Shown here piece by piece: positions 20,722-34,099 of a stretch of DNA of 64,000 nt. The stretch comes from Chrysoperla carnea (taxonomy: Eukaryota; Arthropoda; Insecta; Neuroptera; Chrysopidae): the NCBI RefSeq assembly GCF_905475395.1, contig NC_058342.1, positions 26,446,640 to 26,510,639 of the forward strand. The letters are read 5' to 3'. A model generated the notes under the pieces. It was not told the origin of the DNA, ran no database searches, and worked only from the letters and a program-made list of their open reading frames with translations. The position numbers were made by a program, and so were the translations under genes. Numbering within the stretch: position 1 is the first letter of the stretch; each line of letters opens with the position of its first letter.

Positions 20722-21839
20722 TTTATTTTAAAAATCTTTGTATTCCTCATTTTACAGCTAAAATTTATCTGTCCACCATTTTCCTCCCCTCTGGTACCCC
20801 ATTTTCTCGCTTGTATCTTCAAACAGAGTGAAAAATTTGTCTTCCATTTTTTGTCCGTATAGCTGCTTTTATTATGAATGCTTTGAAAGAACTTGGCACG
20901 GAAAAACCATGGATATAAAAGTTGCAAGCAGTAAAAGGGTTGAAATAAGCACCTGATTTTATGCCGAAAATTGTCCATTTTGCTTTTCATATTAGGAGCT
21001 TCTGCCAATTGAAAGTGTGAAAGTAGATACAGTGAGACAAATTCAAATATTGGCATAAGACCTGTGAATAGCATAGTAAGTTAAAGGGACTGGAAATGGA
21101 AATTAGGCACGCGAACTCGATCCTTGTTTTTTGGCAATCTGATTTTCATTTTTTGTTTAGTGATTCAATGATTTTTAGTGTTTTAGTCGAAAAATTAGAT
21201 TCTAATGACATTTCTCTCAAGAGATAAAATAAATGTACATATAATTGTAGGTCTCTTTGATATTTTGATAAGCAGTTTTGACTGCGGTTTGAACATAGAG
21301 GTAATATTAGATACTATATATAGAGGTAATATATCACTGTACATGGAAGTTAAAAACAGAATATCCAATATAATAAATGTTGATGATATTTCTCAGTTGT
21401 TCGAGTTTCAACAAGTTATTTGATTTGTTTTGAAAATTTATTTTTAGCAACGATAACAGAACAGATTGTTATTAATTAATTAGTTCACTAGTCAAGATTT
21501 TTATATTTAGATTTATCAAATTGATTCAGGACATTTGAATTTTCATTTCATTCTATTCAAGGTACTCGATTCAGTTCATTTAGAATTTGATTCGAAAGTC
21601 AATGGACTTCTATTTAATTTACACCGGTTATGCCACCTGTTTGTGTACGGAAATACTAAACACTAAACATACAGATTTTTATCAAATTTTAAATTTACCT
21701 CAATTTAGTCATTGTGATAAAAGGGGAGCGGTCTGTTAGGGTCCGAAATTTGAAGTAAGTTTTTATGGTTTTTTGGGACACTAAAATAGAGGCGGTTTCT
21801 AAGTTGAAATATATTAATGCATATTATTCAAGCATGAAT
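20722..21839. other. Intergenic, no supported gene
   Basis: A 124-codon minus-strand frame (20700-21074) begins in the HINE tail and has no domain, signal peptide or splice context, so it was not called. The remainder is AT-rich. Confidence 0.45.
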
Positions 21840-22500
21840 CTAGAATTAAATTGAAAAATCGAATTAATTCAACGATGAGGGGAATAGTTTCTGAGGAAAA
21901 TACTATTTTATCCTTTGTTCTATTTTCCTTTAAAACTGAGTTTAACCGAAATCGGAAACAAAAATTTTGTCGAAAAAAAAAAAATATATATTAGTACCGG
22001 AATATGATAAAACTCTGTTTATGAGGTAAATTTGACCCGAAAAATTCAAAAATCGAGTTTATTTACCGATTAGGCGAATAGTTTTTAGAGAAAAACGCTA
22101 TCTTGGATCGATTTTTGACGTTATCTCGAAAACTGGCCGTCCAATCTTTAAATGAACCGGATTTTTGTACTTTGTGGGTCAATTTTATCTTATAAAGTAA
22201 GTTTTATCGAAATTGGAGGCAAAAAGTTTTTCTCGATTTTTTGCAATTTTCTTAAGGGGTAGTCCTTGGTAAAAATCGAAAAAATTAAAAAAAATATTTT
22301 GTACCGGAATTTCACAAAACTCAGTTTAGAAGGTAAATTTGACCCAAAAAAATCAAAAATCGAATTATTTTAACGATTGGGCGAATAGTTCCTGTGAAAA
22401 ACACTATCTTGGATCGATTTTTGACGTTATCTCGAAAACTACTCGTCTCATCGGTAAATGAACCCAATTTTTGTAATTTTTGGGTAATTGAAAAAAATCA
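21840..22500. repeat. Satellite-like repeat, ~305-bp monomer, second locus
   Basis: Homologous to the repeat in the last Nrg intron: GTACCGGAA starts at 21994 and 22301 (307 bp apart), each followed by GAGTTTATTTACCGATT-type and TTTTTGACGTTATCTCGAAAA blocks. Confidence 0.8.
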
Positions 22501-23078
22501 CACAATTTTTTGTTTGGGAATTTGATAAGACCTGGTACATACTTTGACTAAGGTTTCAAATTTTCCCCTAGTAAAATCTCGATACAATGAGTCATTCAAA
22601 TGAAATACACCCACTCTTTCTGAAGTTCAAGGATTATTAAAATTGAATTTAAATAATATGTAAGTTATAACCAATTATTTTTGATAAAATTTTTGACATG
22701 TTAAAAAAGTATTAAAAATTTATTCATTTTGTAACAATTGTTTAATTTGAAACAATCAAATAAATTTTCATCAAAGGAAAATATAGAAGGATTAATATTA
22801 ATAAGGAAATGAGACAGAAGTTATTAGTTGACGTGAAACTATTTATTTCCTGAATAAATAATTATAATTAGTCGTAACTCGTATTCAGTTCTTTAATTGT
22901 AATAATGCAATTCAATTAAATTTAACTATTTGTGCTTCTTGAAGTCTTTTAATTTAATAGATTGTATGACAGTTCAGGAGCGTAGTTAGAAAATTCGTTT
23001 GGTGAATTAAGTATGTTGATATTACGCAGTTTCGTCTCATAGCCTAGAATATGCAAGAAAACTTCTATTTTATGATAA

Positions 23079-23632
23079 AACAAGTGAAAACAAACAATTT
23101 ACTAAGTTAATTGTTGAAATACCATGCATAAATAGTGTTAATTACTCTATCACATTGCACATACATATACAATTTACATAATACATACCACACAATTTAT
23201 GCCTCATTTGCGCCCTCACGAGTAAACAGTGATGTTTACGAAAACATGTTTCAAACAAAAGTTGTTTATTTTTTGATAATGAACACTTTTTACATTTAAA
23301 CTTTTGTTCTATCTCTAACGGTTTACAAGATAGATCCTACGGACCCGTAGGTCAAGACCAATTTGACCTATGTTGCTCATTTGTTGAACTCGACCTCACT
23401 TTTTACGTCCTGAGTACGCTGTAAAAATTTCAGCTCGATATCTTTTTTTGTTTTTGAGTTATCGTGCCCACAGACGGACGGGCGGACGGACGGACAACCG
23501 GAAATGAACTAATTAGGTGATTTTATGAACACCTATGACAAAATTTTGTTCATAGCATAAATATTTTTAAGCGTTACAAACTTGGGACTAAACTTAGTAT
23601 ATCCTGCATATTACATATATGCATGGTATAAA
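23079..23632 (-). mobile_element. HINE element, copy 2 (full length)
   Basis: AACAAGTGAAAACAAACAAT at one end and GCATGGTATAAA at the other, with all internal blocks present in reverse orientation. About 554 bp. Confidence 0.75.
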
Positions 23633-23929
23633 GATGGCTCTACTATTTTCAAATTTTCGAAGTATTTTCTAGAAATTTTCCCCCAAAAGTTCATATTATC
23701 AAATGAATTTAGTATGAAAATATAATCAGTATAGACTTACTAATTCGAAACTATCTGCAAGTTTTTAACTTTCTATCTTTTCAAGTTTAAGAGAAAATGG
23801 AATCTAAAGTTTTTCCCTAAATTACATCCTTACGGGAAAAGAAAGGAATTTAAGAAAAAATGTTTTAAACAAAAGTTTTATATTTTTCTAGAACTTTTCT
23901 TTTGCATTTATAATTTTTGTACTCAAAGC

Positions 23930-24260
23930 ACGCTATAAAAAGATCAGCTCGATATCTCTTTTCGTTTTTGACCTATCATTATGACAGACAGACAGGCAAA
24001 CGGACAAATGGAATTAGACTAGTTAGGTAATTTTATGAACACCTATACCAACAAGTAAAATTTAAAAAATTTAAAAAACCCCCAAGAAACTCGCACTTGA
24101 AGCAAAAACTCTCCATTAAATTACCTTTCAAACGAAACAAATCCAAATCGGTTTATTCGTTTAGGCGCTGCGATGCCACTGACAGACACACACAGCGATC
24201 AAACTTATAACACCTATTTTTTGATTCGGGAGTTAAAAATTTATTTGTAACATCATTATT
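23930..24260. mobile_element. HINE fragment joined to another dispersed element
   Basis: 23930-24053 is the CAAAGCACGCTATAAAAA...ATGAACACCTATACC part of a reversed HINE. It is followed by a G+C-richer unit with AATCGGTTTATTCGTTTAGG, CGCTGCGATGCCACTGACAG, an ACAC run and TCAAACTTATAACACCTA, a pattern seen in dispersed repeats of many insects. Confidence 0.55.
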
Positions 24261-25050
24261 TCTAGGCGGTATTCTCGCTTTGCTCGCAAGAGTGTTCCCC
24301 TTGACGCCTGTGGTGCCTCCGACCTTAGTTCGGCGTCACAGAAAAAATCATTTGCCTGAAAAAGCAAAAAACCGTTTTCTAGCTTGTAAAGAGGAAAGTT
24401 AGCTAGAATAGGGGTAGTTTTAGGGGTGGTTTTTTTTTTTCATTTTCGGGGAATTATGATGTAAGGAATCTTTTTAGCTTGTATACAACAGAAATTCGTA
24501 ATTTTGGGGGATGTTTTTCCGATTTTTCGGGCGGTTTAGCGTCGAATAAAAAAAAAAACGCATTTTTCTAACATGTCTAGAAGTCCCTTAGAATTTGTAT
24601 ACATTAATTACGTAAAAAGAGAGAGGGTGTTTCGAGAAATATTATGTATGCTGCCGTGGGGGTGGAGAATCAAAAATCGTCAAAATCACGTAATTAATGA
24701 ATGACCAATAACAATCAATTGTCAATTTCAATTTGCTTGGAGTATAACCTCTATTAGCGAAAGTCTTTTTTTTCTCTTTTATCTCAAGGACCTTTATAAC
24801 TGAGACTGCTACTTGATTATATTTTTTAACAACTGCTATTTGTGACTCATTCTTCGTGGAAATTATTAACACTCATTTTTTGTCTTAAACCTGTATAAGT
24901 AAGAAAAACCAGTCCTGCACTTATAAAGACAACTATAAACGAGAACTGATTTAGCGAAGAAAACTTCGATAAGCGAAAATCACATTGCGGTCTCTTGAAT
25001 TTTCGTTTATCCAGGTTTAACTGTACATTGAACCTATTTTATTTAAATCC
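24261..25050. other. Degraded element remnant and AT-rich DNA
   Basis: 24265-24350 (GCGGTATTCTCGCTTTGCTC ... CGGCGTCACAG) is conspicuously G+C-rich and repeat-like, but no second copy is in this window. No gene. Confidence 0.4.
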
Positions 25051-25565
25051 GAGTGAAAACAAACAATTGACTGAATTAATTGTTGAAATACCGTGTATAG
25101 ACAGTGTTGATTACCCTGTCACATTATACATACATGCCACACATATATAACTGATATTACCATATAATACATACTATACAATTTGCGTCTAATTTGCGCT
25201 CTCACGAGTAAAAGTTGTTGATTTTTTTTAGGAAGGCACATTTTTTACATTTTTGTTCTAACAGTTTACAAGAAGATCATACGGACCCAAGACCCAATTG
25301 AGCTATATGTTGATCATTTACGAACTCGTCCTCACTTTTTACGCCCTGAGTGTGCTGTAAAAATTTCAGCTTGATATCTTTCTTCGTTTTTGAGTTATCG
25401 TGTTCACAGACGGACGGACGCACAACCGAAAATGGGCTAATTAGTTGATTTTATGAACACCTATACCAAAATTTTGTTCGAAACATCAATATTTTTAAGC
25501 GTTACAAAACTCGGGACTAAATTTAGTATACCTTGATATATATTACAAATATACATGGTATAAAA
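25051..25565 (-). mobile_element. HINE element, copy 3
   Basis: From GAGTGAAAACAAACAATTGA to TACATGGTATAA; internal blocks in order, slightly shortened in the GTAAACAGTGATG region. Confidence 0.72.
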
Positions 25566-27890
25566 ATTTCTTTTGAAACATAGTTTTTCATTTGTTTAAA
25601 ATATAAATAATGATTCATTGATAATTAGGTATAAGTATGATATAATCAACATATTCATAAATATTGTCACGTATTTGTATTGATAATTAATTATTCAACT
25701 TTTAAATAAAATGAAATTACCACATCCACATGTACTGTTCTGATTTATTGTATGCATTTTTGTTACATACAATTCTTTTTAACAAGTGAAACAGTATCTA
25801 TACAGGGTATTTCAATAATTAACTAAGTCAATTATGTATATTCACTTGTTTTTAATTAATATTCATATCTTTCTTAACAATCTCTATAATTAATTCAATT
25901 ATATTGTTTTTATTCACTCAATTGTAATTTTAAAGTGTTATAGGCAATATTCATTACGTTATTGTAATGTATTGTATATATTAGTGTACAATATACTCAC
26001 TAGATTGCTTTGGATTGTGATAAGCAATGCCATCTATTTAATTTTTATAAGAAAACTATTCAATTTCTTCAGAATCGCTGCTAGTGCCCACACATTTTTA
26101 GTTCTTTTTAGACTCAAGCAAAGAATGAAGATGACTGGAGAAGAAAAGTTTCTTAAACTTGAACTAGAAAAATTAACCACCTTCAGAAAATAATATAAGA
26201 GTATGTATTAATAAATAAACGCTATATTTTCTATCCAAAAATATCCCAAAAACTATCAAAATCCATGATTTTGTGCTATTAACACTTTTTTGTAACCAAA
26301 TAGTTTGTTTTTTTTTTTTTTTTTTAAATTGACCCTCGTGAAAAATAACTTTTTTAAAAATATTTTCAGCAATTTTTGAAGTAAAAAAAGTCCATTTCTA
26401 ATGCTCGGCATACTATTTTTTACGTTTTGTAACTTCTGTAACAAGATGATTTTTTTTGCATAATCAAAAGTATATTTACATTTCGCGTTACAATCTAGAT
26501 ATGGAAACAGCAAAAAATAATCTATATACGTAATGGGATCTAATTGGTTGATTAGTGACAGATGTTATTTTCACCACCTATTCATATTGACGAAATGGAC
26601 AAGACATTTTTACTGTTGTCATATTTTAAACATGACCGTGTAATTTATTTAATTTTATAATTCGCTTAGGCAATGTGTACAGCATTATAGTTATGTATAT
26701 AGTATACACTTGATAGAAATAATTATGTATGTAAAATACAATGCCATCTATTAAAATATGATTTAACTAAATAAGTTTTTGATTAAAAGATGCGAGTCAA
26801 AGAATTTATTCTCCAATAGAGTTCTTCTAGTTATAATTTTAATATCAGAGGGCATAGCTCTCTATCTTTTTAAAGTATGGCCTATTTTTTAAAAATTATT
26901 TGATAAATACTCTTTGAATTCTTCTGAAATTTGAATAAATGTTGTAAGGACATTTATGGTCGAATAAGAGCAATCAATATATATCAAAATCACGACAATC
27001 AATGGTCGAAGGTAAAACATACTCACTTTTGTCCAAACTTTTTTAAAAGCGAACGTTCTCTCTGTGAATTTAGGACCCTCATGCATTGATAACTTATTTT
27101 TTTCTTACAAGAGAGAGCACTCCCCCCGCCTGCACGGAGTAATGGGTAATCACAACCGATTTAAGTTGATCATAACTAAAAAAAGGTCAACCCAATGTAA
27201 TTACATTTAGATATGTATAAGTATGGAATATTTTTTTCAAATGCTTGTTTACTAATTTTTCCAAAAACCAAATAAAAAAAAACGGAAAATCCCGGTAGAA
27301 AAAAACATATATTTTCTTAGTATTTTAAAAATAATAGAGCAGTAGCGTAGTTAAAACTATTTTGTTAAAGAAGAGACTATAATCAGTTTATAATTTTTGG
27401 CAGGAGAGGGGAGGATGGCTCTATATTCAACTTTCTAGCCAGCAGGAAGGTTTCTAAAAATTTTTTTGTTTTAGGGGTAAATTTTATTCCAGTGGTAAAA
27501 AGCTTTCAAGGCAGAAAAAAATCCTCAAAATATTGTGTATTGAAGTATATTTATTTGCAAGTTTTAAATGATTTTGAAAAATTGGAGATAGAAAATTATC
27601 GGGTATTTGGGGCGGAAGAACTCGCTTCTAATATTAGAATGCGGACGGAACTGCGTAGACCCGTATCTATACGCTTCTGATTGACAGATTAGTCATATTT
27701 AAAATACAGTTAAAGTGATTTAAGGCAAAAAAATTTGAATTTATGTGGGATTAAATTGAATACACATTGTTAAAATAAAATTCTCATAAATATGTAATTA
27801 TATCAAATCGATTCTGAAAAATAATATTTAAAAAAAATATTTACTTGGCATCCAGTTCCATAATATAATAATAATAATAATGATAATATT
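25566..27890. other. AT-rich intergenic DNA
   Basis: A small HINE 3' fragment lies at about 25795-25855. Otherwise nothing recognisable. Frames at 25972, 26256, 26889 and 27492 have no domain or splice evidence. Confidence 0.45.
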
Positions 27891-27896
27891 GAACAT

Positions 27897-28730
27897 TAGA
27901 CCAGCCTCACACGATCAATATTACTGACACAATATTATTGACATTACTTGTGGTAAAATTTGGATGCCTCGACACGAGTCAATAATATTGGTAAAAAAAA
28001 ATTTTAAATGTTCATTTCGGAGGACCGTTCTGTGGAACACTTTTTAATCTTTGAAATCCCTTGACTGTATTAACAATTCTTCAATATTTTGTGTAAGAGA
28101 AAGTGCTATATGAATGATCCCTCAGAGTAAAATGATCCCTAGTTGTTTTAAATGAACCATTAAAGCCATCTATTTATCGGTAGATAGCTTCCACGCGATC
28201 AAACTAATCGTTCAACAAAGACTTACGGCAATATATAAACTATTTTGTGTTTCGTAACAAAAATATTATTTTTACTGATCATATGATCTATGATGTAAGT
28301 TGTCAATTTCAATGCAAAATCTTTCAATCAAACCTTTTTTGAAGTAATTTTCGTCGGCTGGTTGTTTTACTCTTAGCTTCTGTCGACTTTTAATAATATT
28401 ATAACACATTTTGATAGGCGTATAATAAATTTTAAGGTCAGTTTTTAAGATGATAATCAAATGTGTCGTTACGTATAAAATGATCCCCTTTATATAAGTT
28501 AAAATGATCCCTATTTTGCGTATAAAATTATAGCAGGTACAATGATTCTCCATCATATGGCGGGTCTTGAATGTGTTGATTTAGATGACTTTAGCAGTGT
28601 TTTTTGTTATCATACTAATCGGTGATTCAATATATCACCGTATATATTTGCAATGTATCAATCAATATATTTTGTTCAATATCGATATCGATTCAATAAA
28701 ATTATCTGTGTGAGTCTAGCCTTAAACATG
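27897..28730. repeat. Possible TIR element with imperfect ends
   Basis: GACCAGCCTCACAC at the left and GTGTGAGTCTAGCC at the right are approximate inverted repeats. Inside, the block around GGAGGACCGTTCTGTGGAAC (about 28018) recurs inverted at 31427-31455 with CACTTTTTAATCTT. Confidence 0.4.
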
Positions 28731-29052
28731 GGACAGAAGTTAATTTGCAATTCAAAAAAATTTTGTTTGTTGATTGATAATAGGTATAGTCGTCAATCGT
28801 GGTGATATTATTCGCAGTAACGACAAAACTGTTTATTAAAAATTCAGTGACCCGGACATTCGATTAGTTTTATTTTGCTTTCTACGAATATTATGCCAGA
28901 CATGAATTCATTAAATTATAAATTAAGATCAAATATTCGAATTCATTAAAATTATATCAATTAGAGTTGAAGCATAATAAAAACTTGGTAAATCACCGCT
29001 AGAGGGTATTAAATTACTTTTTGACCATTACTCATTAAAAATTTAAAACGAA

Positions 29053-29216
29053 AACAAGTGAAAACAAACAATTGACTGAGTTAATTGTTAAAATACCATG
29101 TATAGACTCCGTTGATTACACTGTCACATTACACATACATACATGTCACACATACATAACTGATATTCCTATATAATACATACTATATAAGTTGCGTCTA
29201 ATTTGTCTAAAAATGT
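29053..29216 (-). mobile_element. HINE fragment, copy 4 (truncated)
   Basis: Only the AACAAGTGAAAACAAACAAT ... CATAACTGATATTCC ... TTGCGTCTAATTTG end remains. Confidence 0.7.
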
Positions 29217-29773
29217 GATAAGATCCCAGAACTGGTACGCAAAAGGACATTCCTCTCCGCCCCTGTAAGCATTATCGAATTAGGATTATTTACAAATTTT
29301 TTGTAAGCATATTCCAACTAAATAATAAATGTTGATTAGCAAAGTATAGTAAATATTCAGAATGAGAATTGTAATTTTTTTATTTTGTAATATTTCATTG
29401 AGTTAAATAATTCAGTTAAAATTATGGTTGTATTTGTATCATAGAAATAACAAAGTAAGCAAATTTACTCAAATTTCAAAAATTCTTAGAATTAAATTAC
29501 GTGTATTAATATTAATATTTTTATTTCATAAGTAGCGTCGCGTCTACCGTCTATGTTAACTATTCCATTCGATTCAAGTTATAGTCGCAGAAACGAAGCA
29601 ATGAAGTTCGAAAAATTTGAACAGTAAGTCGGATTTGAATGGCGTCTTCGCCAATCGATTTGTAAGAGATTCAGGAAATTTAGTGGCCTAAATTGATTTA
29701 TAAGAAATAAAAAATATGCAATTTGCATAAATAATATGCAATTTAAATTGACGCGTAAAACTAAATTCACGAT

Positions 29774-30072
29774 TTGGTTAGGTTAGGTTAGGTTAGGTTA
29801 TATTGGCTGTCCACGAAGGAATCACTTAGGCTAGAGCCCATTGTGATAATATATATGTGTTTTACCACCTTTCCGTTGATAATTTCAATTATCAGCTCCT
29901 CAATTTTAGACGCTGAGTGCACCTCATTCACGCATATACCATGCAATACACCAGCCCATCACAACTATTAATCAAATTAACTTTGTTGCGACGGTGGGAA
30001 TCGATCCCGCTACCCAAAGCATACCGCGGACGGAATTGGTTACGTCTTAACCAACTGAGCTAATGGAGCGAC
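29774..30072 (-). mobile_element. tRNA-derived SINE with TTAGG tail, copy 1
   Basis: Minus strand starts with a tRNA-like head having box A (TAGCTCAGTTGGTTAAG) and box B (GGTAGCGGGATCGATTCCCAC, one change from the other copies). It runs through a ~200-bp body (CTGAGGAGCTGATAATTGAA) to a tail of CCTAA units, i.e. four TTAGG on the given strand. Possible short duplication ACGATT. Confidence 0.85.
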
Positions 30073-30907
30073 GATTAAGTTAATAGTGATGAAAATTATT
30101 ATTTAACTTGTAACTCGTTGGTTTTGGGGATCAACGAACACAAATATTGCGTCAAAATTAATCTTCGAGGCACCTAGTGCCTAGAATAAACGGTATCCTC
30201 GTCGTCTCTTGAATTTTTCGAGAAATTCCTTATATAATCGAGTTTATACCGATTATAAAACGTACTTCTCGAACACTATGAGACGACATGGATACCAGGT
30301 ACCTTGGAGACACTCACAGTCAATTTAAAATGCAATTATAGAATGCATATTATTTATGAAAATTGCATATTTTTAATTTTTTATAAATCAATTAAGTAAA
30401 ATCCTCTTTCATCGAGAAAAATCATAGCCCGGCTATCAAAAGACAAACTGGAACAGCAAAGTGTCTATCTAACCTTTTAGTAATTGTTCTAAAGCTACGA
30501 TAAATGTCTTTGCTGGACATTTAGTTTTTGACCAAATTTAAAGAATTTTTATTTTTGAAATACTCGTTGCGCCCTAGTATATGCCTACATTTGTTTAAAA
30601 TTTCAATATATGTAATTTACACTGCATGGCATCGCTTTTAATTAAGAAATTAGAGAATCAGGAAATTTTACACGTTGACAAAATTTCAAATTAGTCCTTG
30701 GTTTTTAAAAGTATTCTCTTCTTAATTAAGTAGGTATTATTTGAGACTAGATTATGTTACCCGCTGATTCAGCTTCAAAATTAGGTTGCATTCACGTTTG
30801 GACACTGTATCATCAGCAATGGTGTCGTATTATTTATTTATTTTGTTAAATCAAATAATTAAAAATAAAGTGCGAAAATTAAAACCTTTTTTTACAAAAT
30901 GACGCTC
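30073..30907. other. AT-rich intergenic DNA, no gene seen
   Basis: 30.12-30.32 kb shows a weak inverted pair (ATCTTCGAGGCACCTAGTGC ... GGTACCTTGGAGACACT, and ATCCTCGTCGTCTC ... GAGACGACATGGAT), probably another old palindromic element. Confidence 0.45.
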
Positions 30908-31145
30908 TAAAAATTTGTTAATAAAAAATACTTTTAAGGGGTAAGCTTTTATTGTACTAAAAAGTACAAAATAATTTTATCTATGAGTGACTCATACCCG
31001 ACTATTGTAAAAGCTTGAGACGGTCAATTTAAAATATCAAAAATGAATCGGAACGCTTCATCTACTCCACATGCCTAATTATTACTTTTTAGTACTATAA
31101 AAGCTTGTCCCATAAAAAGTATTTTTATTAAAATTTTTAATTTAA
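30908..31145. mobile_element. MITE with ~55-bp imperfect TIRs
   Basis: TAATAAAAAATACTTTTAAG then GGGTAAGCTTTTATTGTACT at the left pairs with AGTACTATAAAAGCTTGTCC then CATAAAAAGTATTTTTATTA at the right. The left half is homologous to 60.77-60.89 kb, so the family has at least one other copy. Confidence 0.75.
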
Positions 31146-31829
31146 GACTAAAAAAACATTTATTTATCAAACATGATGGAAGCGATGGGAAAATCAGGAC
31201 ACCACAACCTTACCATGCATTGTCATCCAAACCAAATGTGCATGCAAAATTTCAGCTCATCGAAAACCGGGAAGTGGATCGAATTTGACTTGCAAGATTT
31301 TACAGACATACAACGGGATAGGTGAAACTAAATAAAAGCTTGTAAAAAGTATGAAACAAGATAAAATTCTCATCTTGAAATTTTTATGATAAAATTATCA
31401 AAACAGTCGATGAACTTTTAAGATTAAAAAGTGTTCCACAGAACGGTTCTCCGATCGTTAAAATTTCTCTTAGAAATTTATTAGAAAGATTTCTTTTAAA
31501 AGATTGCTATTATTTGAGACTTTGAGAAAATAGTTTTTTTAGAATACAATTATGCATGTGATGTGAGTATTTAGAAATTATTATTTTTTTTTTTTGAAAT
31601 TTTACATGATGTTGAAATTTTTATTCAGTAAAAAATAAATTTTTTACACAATTTTAGATTTTTCAAATATTTTTAATTTTTCCTTCATCACTCAATGATA
31701 AATTTTTCTCCAATTTTTACAAATAAAAATATACTTTTGGCACATTTGCTACTCAAAATTTACATTCAACATTTTTAAAAGCGGTTCAATATTTTTTCAC
31801 GAATATTGAGAAAATTATTTGAATACAAT

Positions 31830-31955
31830 CAAAATCTGTTATGATGACTTTTAAAGTCGATATATATGATAGTCGTTATAAGCGATATATACATTTTATC
31901 TCTCTGGAGTAACTATTTTTTAGAGAGATATATCACTAGACAGGTCCTTTTTCCC
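31830..31955. repeat. Degraded relative of the 8.6-kb Tc1/mariner-type MITE
   Basis: ACAATCAAAATCTGTTATGA, then AGTCGTTATAAGCGATATAT, resemble the ends and subterminal blocks of the 8636-9048 element. Confidence 0.5.
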
Positions 31956-32039
31956 ATTGGGCAATGTGGGCTAGTGTACAGGGCCCCGCCTTTATCTGTC
32001 TTGGGGCTCGAAATATCTAAAGCTAAATGATTAAAGAAA

Positions 32040-32720
32040 GTTTTTAAGTTGACATATTGGCATCTTTTTTAAGTTGACATATGCTTGAAATAAGTTTTAT
32101 CGATAAAAATCCTTCAAGCGAAAAATATTGGGTGTATTCGCACCGTGCGTGAGTTTTATTGGAGGCGTTTCCATGGTAACGATACACTACTTTAATTATA
32201 GAATTGTATGGATGCATATATAATTGTATGGATTGCATTTATGTTTTACATTGAAAATTTAATATTATTGTCTCACAAATTTAAATAAATAATTATGATA
32301 ATTTACATTTGAAAAATAATATTTGTGCAATTTGATTTCTTATTTTCACAATTTTTAATGCATTAAGTTTAATTATAATTAGTGTTTTTCAATAATTTTA
32401 ATTTGACATTTTCTATAACATTAACATGTAAAGAACTGCAAATTAGTCATAACAGCGTCCTTTATCGCTAAAAGTTTTCACTGGAAGCGCTGGTATCGTT
32501 TTTATTGTCCCTACCATGACTTTTCTATAAAGACATTTTTTGTTCAAATTGAATGAACAAACGCACAAAAAACCTTTTTTTTTTGCTATCAATTACTGTC
32601 TAACCTATTCGGTTCACAAAAAAATATTTCTAGCAAAAATTTTTGCGTATTTATAAAGAACAACTTTCTAATTAAAGGCTTCAGTTAATTTTTGTCAGTT
32701 ATGAATCAGAGTGAGGTTTT
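32040..32720 (+). repeat. Dispersed repeat, family F, longest copy
   Basis: TTTTTTAAGTTGACATATGC, then TTGAAAT (32070s), the block 32127-32520 (CACCGTGCGTGAGTTTTATT...GTCATAACAGCGTCCTTTAT) and 32517-32710. The middle block is present inverted at 47535-47900 and the last block at 18-200. Confidence 0.8.
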
Positions 32721-34099
32721 AAGGTGGTTGTTTTTGTACAATATTGTAAAAATAGTGTACTACATCATACAGCAGTAGTATGTACGTATAGATATGCTTA
32801 GCACACTCAAATAAGCATTAATTTTAACATGCTTTTAACTCAACTGTCCATTTATCACGTATTCTGTATGATAATAAACATCTGTAATTCTGTATATAAT
32901 CTAGTTTTTTTCTAGAATTATAAAAACTTGTTAAAAACGCAACCTTTCCTATGCTATCCATGTTAATTATCTGTCGATATGCCCATAGCAAGACAACAAA
33001 CCTTGATTGAATCTGAAAACTATAAAGGATACTATGTTCCGCTCAATTGGAATAGTGAATACAGGTAATGAATAATAACTATGTTGTATTATAATTTGTA
33101 TTACTGAGAGTGAGATGTGAGACTTGAGCACTGAGGTAGTGAGGTGGTACTGAGAGTTGAGTCTGAGGTCTGACTCTACTGGTATTTTAAAAACAATTGC
33201 TTGTAGTATTTAGTCTAGAGTCAGAATGAACTGTGAATTTAAATTTTTATGTGAAGACAGAAGCATTAAGTAGTAGCAGATAGGAGAAGCATCAGAACAT
33301 TGACTTGATATTTTTAGATACTTTAGAATCAAGATATTATTATTTTTTATTTATTTTTATCATATTTTTAGTGAACGTCTTTTTTTTAATTTTAATTTTT
33401 TTCACTTACTACATACCTACAAACAATTATATTTTTTGTTTCAAATTAAATGACTTGTTTATTACACCACTTAAATTTGTCTAAAGAGCTGTTAGATGAA
33501 AAACCTACGCCATTTCATTCGTTCAATTATAATTTTATACCTTTGCCTAGCATCACCAAACTCTCTTTCTATGAAATTCTTCAAAATAAGGGATATGACT
33601 AAATTTTTTTTTAGCACTTCAGATGAAGAATTCTCACTGCACGAATAGAAAAGTGAAGTTGGTTTTTAAAAATTTTTACTAGTATGCAAGATATGAACGT
33701 TTAAAATTCCTAATTAAACAAAGAGGAAGATACGTCAGACGTGGGTATCACCATAGAGATTACACATAAAACTTTATTTTGCTAAAAGGAGATGGGCAAC
33801 CTTTGAATGCAATCTTTGATTGCTTATAATTTTTTCGTTTTTTAATCAATTGTAATTTCATTTTCGAATTTTGTCATTGTATCAAGTCTAGTTTTACATT
33901 TTTATGGGTAATATGGCTAATTTGACTTCAGGATCCCCTATTGGAGTCTCTGATTTCTATTTAAGATTTATTATTATAAAATTTGACTATGAAAGTTCTC
34001 TTCCAATCCTTTTTTCGTGAAATTGTTCAAATATGAAATATATATTTTAATGTTAAGGATTTACAAGCACCAAGATAATTTTTAATAGAAAGCTTTTTT
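32721..34099. other. AT-rich intergenic DNA, no gene seen
   Basis: 33.1-33.2 kb has a GAG/TGAG-rich stretch (short degenerate GAGTGAGA-like repeats). No coding exon recognised. Confidence 0.45.

Noticed and set aside
20700..21074. 124-codon minus-strand open frame
   Set aside because: No domain, signal peptide or splice context. It starts within the tail region of a HINE copy, and length alone is not unusual in 64 kb.
29774..29801. Telomeric TTAGG array
   Set aside because: Only about four units, located at the tail of a SINE in the middle of the window.
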